From a virus, in the IMG/VR virus record IMGVR_UViG_3300032018_000009, positions 1 to 42,877 of that record: DNA of 42,877 bases. One strand, 5' to 3'. Both the position numbers and the translations under genes were made by a program. Shown here one piece after another: positions 31,745 through 36,967 of the stretch (positions are counted from its first letter, which is position 1; each line of letters begins with the position of its first letter). The notes below the pieces were generated by a model. It had not been told where the DNA came from, ran no database searches, and saw only the letters and a list, made by a program, of their open reading frames with translations.

Positions 31745-31773
31745 ATCTTAGTTAAACAAGCTAAAAAGGTCAA
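31745..31773 (-). promoter_or_regulatory. Early promoter upstream of the 515-aa gene
   Basis: On the minus strand TTGACC (31768-31773), 17 bases, TAAGAT (31745-31750). It starts the first early operon. It has the same TAAGAT -10 box as the promoter at 32749. Confidence 0.7.
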
Positions 31774-31970
31774 GCTTGATTTTAGCTTGTTTTAGCTTGT
31801 TTAGGCTTGGCTTGGCTTGGTTTTCTTGTTTTTTTCTTGTTTTTTCTTAAAATTTTTTGGCTTGGCTTGGCTTGAAAAAATTGGCTTTAAATTGGCTTAT
31901 ATTGGCTTGAATTTGAAAAGGTAGGGTTTGAATACTACCTTGACCTAAAAAGGGCATCGTAGGGCATTTT
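31774..31970. repeat. Short-unit AT-rich repeats upstream of the early operon
   Basis: Runs of TTAGCTTGTT, TTGGC (three or four in tandem, twice), TTTTTCTTG and ATTGGCTT fill 31774-31911. AGGGCAT-type repeats with 10-20-base spacing follow from about 31937 (AGGGCATCGTAGGGCATTTT). Gene-free. It could unwind easily or bind several protein copies; no coding signal is seen. Confidence 0.65.
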
Positions 31971-32002
31971 AGAGCATTTAGAAGGGCATTTTAAGAGACC
32001 TT

Positions 32003-32021
32003 AGAGGGCAAAAAGCCCCCT
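32003..32021 (-). terminator. Terminator-like hairpin behind the 222-aa gene
   Basis: AGGGGGC and GCCCTCT pair (one G-U) around TTTTT on the minus strand, about 30 bases after the stop of the 32052 gene. No downstream U run. Confidence 0.4.
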
Positions 32022-32051
32022 AAAGCCCCATTGATACACTATGCCACTTAA

Positions 32052-32720
32052 TTAATCCTCAAAACCACCATCAACCTCTTCTATCTCTTCCTCTAAAGTC
32101 TGCTCCACTTCCCGAACTAATATCGAATTACCCGCCACAGTCACTCCCTCAATCCTCTTCTCAGCCTTTAATATACTTTTCAATTGAAACAAAACCTCTG
32201 ACAGCCTCTTCTCTATCATAACATAATAACCACTCACCATGCTCCTATTCGGCTTGGTTATCCTTACCGCTATACAATACTGCCTCTTACCCTCTCTCTC
32301 CCAATACCTCAATATCCCTAAATCACCTAATAACTTCAATACCCCTTGCTTACTATACCCTAAATCAAATGCCCTATCTAAAAACTCCTGCATCGTCCCC
32401 CTCTTCAATAATATTAATCCCCTCTTCTTATCAAAACCCTCCATCTCCCCATTGTCATAACTAACACTCCACTCCTTCTTCCTCTCTAATACCCACTGCC
32501 AAAATACTTTTAACAACTCTAACTCCTCTCTACTCAAATCCCCTACCTCTAACCGCACTTCCCCTACCTTCCCCTCAACCCTCTTCAACTTCCTCCCTAA
32601 TAACCGCTCCAATATCAACCGCATGTCCTCTAACTCCCTCCTCATCTCCCGCACCTCTACCACTAAACTATCCACTAACCCCACTAATCCCTCTACCAAA
32701 CGCTCAATCTTACTCTCCAT
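32052..32720 (-). CDS. Coiled-coil protein with winged-helix-like domain; possible origin/array-binding protein
   Basis: A 222-aa protein. Residues 1-45 form a coiled coil (VEGLVGLVDSLVVEVREMRR). About 70-150 contain a helix-rich domain ending in a winged-helix-like part (MQEFLDRAFDLGYSKQGVLK, LLGDLGILRYWER then GKRQYCIAVRI). The C-terminus is acidic. It is the first leftward gene next to the repeat-filled control region and has its own promoter (32749-32777). Iteron-binding initiators and partition proteins are commonly encoded beside their sites, so this is the best candidate for such a role. No named family is recognised. Confidence 0.62.
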   Translation of the reverse strand: MESKIERLVEGLVGLVDSLVVEVREMRRELEDMRLILERLLGRKLKRVEGKVGEVRLEVGDLSREELELLKVFWQWVLERKKEWSVSYDNGEMEGFDKKRGLILLKRGTMQEFLDRAFDLGYSKQGVLKLLGDLGILRYWEREGKRQYCIAVRITKPNRSMVSGYYVMIEKRLSEVLFQLKSILKAEKRIEGVTVAGNSILVREVEQTLEEEIEEVDGGFED

Positions 32721-32748
32721 CTCTGCACCTCCTCTCTGTTTTTCTTTA

Positions 32749-32777
32749 ATCTTAACTCAACCTCTGTTCTTTGTCAA
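32749..32777 (-). promoter_or_regulatory. Promoter of the 222-aa gene
   Basis: On the minus strand TTGACA (32772-32777), 17 bases, TAAGAT (32749-32754). The -35 box lies inside the first iteron-like repeat (GTCAATAGTATTACAGCAT on the other strand), so a repeat-binding protein would repress it. Confidence 0.75.
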
Positions 32778-33270
32778 TAGTATTACAGCATGACATCATC
32801 ATCCTTAGCCCTTGTCAATAGTATTACAGCATTACAAATATGACAACCTGCCCTTTATATGCCCGCAATGCCCCTCTGTCGATACTATGACAGTATTACA
32901 AGGATTACAGTCAATAGTATTACAGCATTACAAGCATGACAACTTACCCTCTGCTATCTTTCCCTCTCTCCCTGTCATACTATTACAGCATGACAAGTAT
33001 TACAAACTAACCCCCTATATATCCCTGATGTCCCCCTGTAATGCTATGACAGCATTACAAGTATTACAATATGCCCATTCCTGTACTTCTCAGATGCTCT
33101 CTCCGTTTCGTTCTATTTTGCTGATGGTGTTCTTTTTTCTGTTTTGTAATGCTGTCATACTTTCTCTGAAATACTAATAAATTCTACTTTTCCTATGATA
33201 TGTAATACTGTTACTAAACTATTATCATACTGTAATCTGTGTGTCAATACTTTACAGCATTACAGTCATA
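32774..33270. repeat. Iteron-like repeats built from TATTACAG/CATTACAA octamers
   Basis: TCAATAGTATTACAGCAT is present at 32774 and recurs at about 32816 and 32911. Variants with ATKACA boxes follow (GTCGATACTATGACAGTATT, GTCATACTATTACAGCATGA, GTAATGCTATGACAGCATTA) and two more, one inverted, lie near 33145 and 33242. Within a unit the ATTACA/ATGACA boxes are 8 or 9 bp apart. At least seven units in about 500 bp, spaced by C/T-rich filler. Frames through it look like chance. Confidence 0.8.
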
Positions 33271-33283
33271 CTTTTCCCTTTTG

Positions 33284-33495
33284 CGTGGAACATTTGCTTC
33301 TAAGTCAGTATTCATGCGGTCTCCGAGACATGCTTCCGTGGAACATTCTTTTAATCCACACTAAACAAATCAGTAATTACCCTCTGTGTCTTGTCCCCTC
33401 AGCCCTTCAGACAATCTGTATTGCTCCAATCTTCCCTTTTTCCGTGGGACACTCTGCGTGGAACACACCATCTGTGGAACACTTTCCATGGAACA
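33284..33495 (+). repeat. Six direct repeats of NGTGGAACA
   Basis: CGTGGAACA at 33284, 33337 and 33457; CGTGGGACA at 33443; TGTGGAACA at 33473; CATGGAACA at 33487. The last four are 14-16 bp apart. The motif equals one half-site of the bacterial parS palindrome TGTTCCACGTGGAACA, but no full palindrome occurs. Confidence 0.6.
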
Positions 33496-33529
33496 CTTCT
33501 CCGTTTGCTCGCTGTGGGTTCTGGACGAT

Positions 33530-33785
33530 ACTCTATCAATCAGGCATTCAGGCACTTAGCCGTTCGGTCACTCGGTCTCTCGGGCACTCCGCACTTCGGA
33601 ACTCAGGCTCTTCGGAACTCAAGCACTTCGGCGATCGACCACTCGGCCGTTCAGACAATCAGACACTCGACCACTCGACCACTCGATCACTCGATCACTC
33701 GATCACTCGATCACTCGATCACTCGGATAATCAGGCATTCAGGCACTTAAGCATTTGACCGCTTGACCACTTGACCACTCAGAGC
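33530..33785 (+). repeat. Octamer array, consensus CTCGRNCA, strict 8-bp period (about 32 units)
   Basis: Five perfect CTCGATCA units run from 33682 to 33721, flanked by CTCGACCA (33666, 33674). Degenerate units in the same register extend left (ATCAGACA, TTCAGACA, CTCGGCCG, ATCGACCA, back to about 33530) and right (CTCGGATA, ATCAGGCA, TTCAGGCA, CTTGACCA twice, to 33785). The + strand frame through it gives an 8-residue repeat peptide and has no ribosome site. Confidence 0.88.
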
Positions 33786-33810
33786 TCAAGCAATCTGTAT
33801 TTAACCACTC

Positions 33811-33898
33811 TGCATTCGTTTATTCGCTTTTTCGTTTATTCGCATAATCGCTTATTCGTTCTTTCGAGCAGTCGGCGACTTGGCTACTGAGAAACTGA
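33811..33898 (+). repeat. Second octamer array, TTCG every 8 bp (11 units)
   Basis: TTCG at 33815, 33823, 33831, 33839, 33855 and 33863; ATCG at 33847; GTCG at 33871; CTTG at 33879; CTGA at 33887 and 33895. All are exactly 8 bp apart, but the phase differs from the CTCGRNCA array. The filler between boxes is A/T-rich. Confidence 0.82.
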
Positions 33899-33902
33899 GC
33901 TT

Positions 33903-33997
33903 GTGAAAAATTTCACGAGCCCTTGACAAGGGCATGTGAAAAAATTCACGTGAAAAAATTCACAAAGTCCTTGTCAAGAGATTGTGAAAAATTTCAC
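33903..33997. promoter_or_regulatory. Dyad-symmetric cluster of four GTGAAA..TTTCAC boxes (operator or origin)
   Basis: 14-bp boxes GTGAAAAATTTCAC (33903-33916 and 33984-33997) flank two abutting GTGAAAAAATTCAC boxes (33936-33949 and 33950-33963). CCTTGACAAGG and CCTTGTCAAG lie between the outer and inner boxes on either side, so the whole 95 bp is an imperfect palindrome centred at the inner junction. The outer boxes with flanks read TGTGA-N6-TCACR, like CRP/FNR-family sites. Confidence 0.78.
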
Positions 33998-34147
33998 ATA
34001 GACTTGACTTTTGGCAAGTTTAGGCATAGGCAAGGTAAGCTTGTTTTTTTGGTTTAAAAATTTTAGCTAAGATAAGAAAAAAAGAGAAAAGAGAAAAAAA
34101 GGCAAGATTAAAAAGAAAGACTTTTTAAATTTGGCTTTTTAGAGGAC

Positions 34148-34175
34148 TTGACAAGTTAAAAATTATGCTTATATT
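34148..34175 (+). promoter_or_regulatory. Promoter of the winged-helix gene
   Basis: TTGACA (34148-34153), 16 bases, TATATT (34170-34175), about 65 bases before the ATG at 34240. It overlaps a CTTGACAAG element like those in the box cluster. Confidence 0.65.
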
Positions 34176-34239
34176 GATGCTTAAGATGCAAGGGCAAGGG
34201 CAAGTTAAAAAAACAAAAAACAAAAAAGGGGGGATCGGT

Positions 34240-34527
34240 ATGGATAGGATTAAAGAACAAATTAAAGAATTTATAGTCAAAAAAGTTAGAGAGAATGTAT
34301 CCGAACAAAGACCTTTTTTCTTTGTTAGATGGTCAGGATTATTTGAATTATGTCAGAATTACAATTTAGATTTATTGAAGTTAATTGATGAATTACATTC
34401 CGAAGGTAGAATTAGAAAAGCCCTTATTAAGGGCAAATTAGCTTTAACAACGGTAGAATTGGCTAAAAAAGCTAATAAAAAAGCTAAGAATATTCTTGAA
34501 GAATTTGCTCAATTTGCTCAAAGATAA
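34240..34527 (+). CDS. Small winged-helix-like regulator
   Basis: ATG at 34240 follows GGGGGGATCGGT; an upstream in-frame ATG at 34165 overlaps the promoter and is rejected. The 95-aa product is basic: a leading helix (DRIKEQIKEFIVKKVRENVS), FFFVRWSGLFELCQNYN, then LLKLIDELHSEGRIRKALIK and GKLALTTVEL, a helix - helix - two-strand wing pattern seen in small DNA-binding proteins. It is a one-gene unit with its own promoter and strong terminator between the early and late modules, as expected of a switch regulator. No named family is claimed. Confidence 0.68.
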   Translation: MDRIKEQIKEFIVKKVRENVSEQRPFFFVRWSGLFELCQNYNLDLLKLIDELHSEGRIRKALIKGKLALTTVELAKKANKKAKNILEEFAQFAQR

Positions 34528-34552
34528 TAATTAATAGCCCTTGCCCTTGCCG

Positions 34553-34585
34553 AAGGGGATCGGCATCTACCGATCCCCTTTTTTT
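34553..34585 (+). terminator. Strong rho-independent terminator
   Basis: AAGGGGATCGG (34553-34563) pairs perfectly with CCGATCCCCTT (34570-34580) around CATCTA, followed by T's to 34585. The right arm ACCGATCCCC is also exactly complementary to GGGGATCGGT just before the ATG of the same gene. Confidence 0.92.
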
Positions 34586-34666
34586 ATGTTTTAATCCAAT
34601 ATTGAAATTGACTTTCAAAATCAATTGGGGACTTGGTGTTTAGAATTATTCCAATTGCAAAGTTAA

Positions 34667-34735
34667 AATTGGTTTAATCCGTATGTTGGAATTGTTTTAA
34701 TTCGTAATTTGGAATTGGTGTAAATCGCATTGTTG
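34667..34735 (+). repeat. Three degenerate 23-bp tandem repeats before the late promoter
   Basis: Units at 34667, 34690 and 34713, each built on AATTGGTTTAAT-C/T-CG followed by TTGG or TTG. A GC-richer stretch follows, then the promoter at 34809. It probably binds a regulator of the rightward genes. No gene lies in 34586-34863. Confidence 0.65.
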
Positions 34736-34808
34736 CAGTGGACGCAATGGGGCAGTAGGCGTTCGTGCGCGTGGGCGCTCAAGCTTGCACCCCCCAAAAC
34801 AAAAAATC

Positions 34809-34836
34809 TTGACTTTTCTTTACCGTGTGCTATGCT
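34809..34836 (+). promoter_or_regulatory. Rightward promoter with extended -10
   Basis: TTGACT (34809-34814), 16 bases, TATGCT (34831-34836) preceded by TGC, an extended -10 element. It lies 28 bases before the ATG at 34864, whose ribosome site is CAGGAGG. The best visible promoter for the methyltransferase/portal side. Confidence 0.65.
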
Positions 34837-34863
34837 ATCAGTATCTCTTTTCAGGAGGTCTTT

Positions 34864-35319
34864 ATGGTAGGGTCAAATGAGTTTCCTCCAATTCAACCTT
34901 CTATAGCACCGATAGCTGGCGTATTAGTGGATCAGAGTGCGGGTAGTTGGGTAGATTTGGTGGTTATTTTGGTATTGGTGGTTGTTTTGGTTGTTGGGTT
35001 GTTATTAATTAAAGATTTTTATAGTTTAAAGAGATTGAGAGCTTTTAGGGATTTAAAGAAGTTTTGTAAGGAGAATGGAGCAAGTGAGGCTATTTGCATT
35101 ATTAGTTTAGGGTATTTAGTTTTGTTGAATGAGAAAGGTGAGGTAGTTAAGGGAGTGTATAGGGATGAGTTAGAGTTGGGATTTTATGAATTTTTGGAGA
35201 GTGTAAGGTATTTAGGTAGGGAGCTTGGGATTGGTGTTAGGTGGTTTAACACTGCGATGGATGTGGATAGTGGGTTAGTGGATAAAATTTGTAAGTATGA
35301 GTGGAGTGGAGTGAGGTAG
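34864..35319 (+). CDS. Membrane-anchored protein of unknown function
   Basis: ATG 34864 is chosen for the CAGGAGGTCTTT site upstream. 151 aa: a Pro/Ser-rich start, one strong membrane segment about residues 28-48 (VDLVVILVLVVVLVVGLLLI), then a cytoplasmic alpha/beta domain (SLKRLRAFRDLKKFCKENGA, then AICIISLGYLVLLNEKGEVV). It ends inside the methyltransferase start region. First gene behind the rightward promoter. The coding strand is G/T-rich with very few C, like its neighbours to 38.6 kb. Confidence 0.65.
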   Translation: MVGSNEFPPIQPSIAPIAGVLVDQSAGSWVDLVVILVLVVVLVVGLLLIKDFYSLKRLRAFRDLKKFCKENGASEAICIISLGYLVLLNEKGEVVKGVYRDELELGFYEFLESVRYLGRELGIGVRWFNTAMDVDSGLVDKICKYEWSGVR

Positions 35320-36017
35320 TGTTTGAGTATTTTAGGACGGAGTTAGGTATTTTATATCGAGGTGATGCGATAGAAGTATTGAAGAGTTTACCTGATGAGA
35401 GTGTTGATTTAGTGGTAGCGGATCCTCCGTATAATTCGGGGATAGAGTGGGACAGTAAGGATGACGAATGGCAGTTTCAGTGGTTAGAGGAAGTGAAGCG
35501 GGTGATGAGGGAGGGGGCAAGTCTGTATGTTTTCTTTGCGCCGATGAACATGTATGGGGTTGAGGGTTGGATAAGGGGTAATTTGACTTTGAAGAATGTG
35601 ATGGTTTGGTGGCATCCGAATTTATATGGGTCTAGGATGAGTTATGGGTCGGACAGGTGGAAGAGCACTTGGGATGTGGTATTTTATGCGGTGAAGGGGA
35701 AGCGGGCGAAGCATGGTAAGAAGGTAGCTGAGGAGGGGTATAAGCTTAATTCGAATGGTGGTAGGTTTGATGTGATGGTTTATTCTCAGCCGAGACCGCT
35801 TTTACACAAGGCGCAGAAGCCGTTGGAGTTAGTGATGAAGTTGGTGTATTGTTCGAGTAATGAGGGGGATGTAGTGCTTGATCCGTTTTTAGGGAGTGGG
35901 ACGACGGCGGTGGCTTGTGAGAAATTGGGGAGGAAGTGGATTGGGATAGAGATAGAGGAAGAGTTTTGTGAGGTTGCGAAAAAGAGGTTGAGGGATATTA
36001 GTGGTAAATTATTGTAA
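35301..36017 (+). CDS. DNA methyltransferase, N4-cytosine/N6-adenine type (beta class order)
   Basis: 238 aa from GTG at 35301; a GTG at 35319 is an alternative start. The catalytic motif DPPY (D41-Y44) in VVADPPYNSGIEW lies near the N-terminus. The S-adenosylmethionine-binding motif DPFLGSGTTAVACEKLGRKW starts at about D194. DPPY before FxGxG is the order of beta-class enzymes (PF01555 type). No restriction enzyme is nearby, so it probably protects phage DNA from host restriction or marks it for regulation. Recognition site cannot be read from sequence. Confidence 0.9.
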   Translation: MEWSEVVFEYFRTELGILYRGDAIEVLKSLPDESVDLVVADPPYNSGIEWDSKDDEWQFQWLEEVKRVMREGASLYVFFAPMNMYGVEGWIRGNLTLKNVMVWWHPNLYGSRMSYGSDRWKSTWDVVFYAVKGKRAKHGKKVAEEGYKLNSNGGRFDVMVYSQPRPLLHKAQKPLELVMKLVYCSSNEGDVVLDPFLGSGTTAVACEKLGRKWIGIEIEEEFCEVAKKRLRDISGKLL

Positions 36018-36090
36018 AGGTAAGGTAGAGAGAATTGGGTAATGAGTGTGTTTAGTTTACAGTAAAGTAATGTATTGTAATGGTAATGAC

Positions 36091-36561
36091 TTAAGGCGAA
36101 GCGTGGGTGGTGAGGTAGTAGTAGAGGAGATTTAAAGCATCGTAGATGTGAATGAGTTTAGGTGGTAGTTGGGTGGGGGAATAGGATTTTTTAGGTTTGT
36201 TGATGAGTTTATAGGGTATCTGGTAGGTATCTGCGATGGCGGTAAGGTAGCCGATTGAGATGAGGCAATCTGTAGCGTGTTTTCGAGGTGAGTAAAGGTT
36301 GAAGTTTTCGATGATGATGAGGGAGTAATTGTGGGTGTGTAGGAGGTTTTTGAGGGTGGATGAGAGGAGTTGGGAGTTGGTGTCGTAGAGGAACTGGAGG
36401 GCGAGTGGAGGTTGGGTGGAGATGAGCGCTGAGTTGGTTGGTCCTGGGTCGATTGAGATGATTGGAGGTAAGTTAGAGGGTAGATAGGGTTTGATATCGA
36501 AGTGGATGATTTTTGGTATTAATGTTTTTATGCGAGTTGTTTTTTTCTTTTTCTGTGGCAT
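36091..36561 (-). CDS. RuvC-like Holliday junction resolvase (RNase H fold)
   Basis: 156 aa on the strand opposite to its neighbours. ISIDPGPTNSALI gives catalytic D38, SLIIIENFNLYSPRKHATD gives E85, and KLIHIYDALNLLYYYL gives H138/D141. This matches the D - E - (H/D)xxD order of RuvC and poxvirus/phage resolvases that cut branched DNA before packaging. The coding strand is almost free of G: the protein has no Val, two Gly and a single Glu, which is E85. No clear ribosome site precedes the ATG, so it may be leaderless or weakly expressed. It converges with the methyltransferase gene and diverges from the 36607 gene. Confidence 0.82.
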   Translation of the reverse strand: MPQKKKKTTRIKTLIPKIIHFDIKPYLPSNLPPIISIDPGPTNSALISTQPPLALQFLYDTNSQLLSSTLKNLLHTHNYSLIIIENFNLYSPRKHATDCLISIGYLTAIADTYQIPYKLINKPKKSYSPTQLPPKLIHIYDALNLLYYYLTTHASP

Positions 36562-36606
36562 AGTTTAGGTTGGGAGTATACTATATTCTGATGAGGAGGT
36601 CAAGTA

Positions 36607-36957
36607 GTGCCGTATATTTGGATACCGAAGATACCGCATCGGAAGCGGAGGGAGATGGAGAAGGTAGTAGAGCATGTGGTAGAGAGTGCTACGAAGGGAA
36701 TGGAGAAGGTGGGGAGCGGAGCTCAGGAGAGAAGAGCTGTGGAGAGTGGAGCGAGTGGTGGGACTGGTGGTTATTTAGATGAGAGGAAGCTTGGTGAGTT
36801 TGCTGGTAAGGCGAGGGGGGATGAGCATGGTAGGGTTGCTGTGGTGAAGGGAGAGGGTGGGCAGGTTTATTTGAAGGCTGGGCATGAGGAGGTAGAAATA
36901 AAGAGGTCGAAGTTTACGGTAGCCAATTTGGTAACTGGGGAGAAGAAGAAGATATAG
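36607..36957 (+). CDS. Small protein upstream of portal
   Basis: 116 aa from GTG 36607 behind GAGGAGGTCAAGTA. A basic start (PYIWIPKIPHRKRREMEKVV), a Gly/Ser-rich middle, then a charged C-terminal half (GRVAVVKGEGGQVYLKAGHE). It ends 10 bases before the portal gene and is probably in its operon. The coding strand is very rich in G. No family is recognised. Confidence 0.6.
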   Translation: MPYIWIPKIPHRKRREMEKVVEHVVESATKGMEKVGSGAQERRAVESGASGGTGGYLDERKLGEFAGKARGDEHGRVAVVKGEGGQVYLKAGHEEVEIKRSKFTVANLVTGEKKKI

Positions 36958-36967
36958 GAGAAAATAG

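Noticed and set aside
32812-33177. 121-aa + strand frame through the iteron block
   Set aside because: The sequence is repeat-derived (ATTACA words), has no ribosome site and resembles no protein.
33195-33758. Long + strand frames through the octamer array, giving 8-residue repeat peptides
   Set aside because: The repeat peptide simply follows from an 8-bp DNA period read in three-base steps. More than one frame is open, there is no ribosome site, and the start would lie in other repeats. Treated as DNA repeats, not genes.
33530-33898. CRISPR array
   Set aside because: The unit is 8 bp with no unique spacers of 30-40 bp and no cas1/cas2. The Cas4-like gene is a phage recombination nuclease by context.
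34165-34239. 25-residue N-terminal extension of the winged-helix gene
   Set aside because: Its ATG overlaps the -10 box of the promoter at 34148-34175 and has no ribosome site, so it would not be in the mRNA.
17449-34585. Lysogeny module (integrase, excisionase, attachment site)
   Set aside because: No tyrosine or serine recombinase motif is visible in any gene. The tRNA-Arg gene looks complete and is not flanked by a repeat that would indicate an attachment site.
34740-34800. GC-rich stretch as a terminator or small RNA
   Set aside because: Only short, imperfect pairings are possible and no T run follows directly; kept as part of the upstream region of the 34809 promoter.
36570-36782. Frame overlapping the pre-portal gene
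   Set aside because: It overlaps the better supported 116-aa gene, lacks a ribosome site, and its Gly/Ser/Glu content is an out-of-frame shadow.
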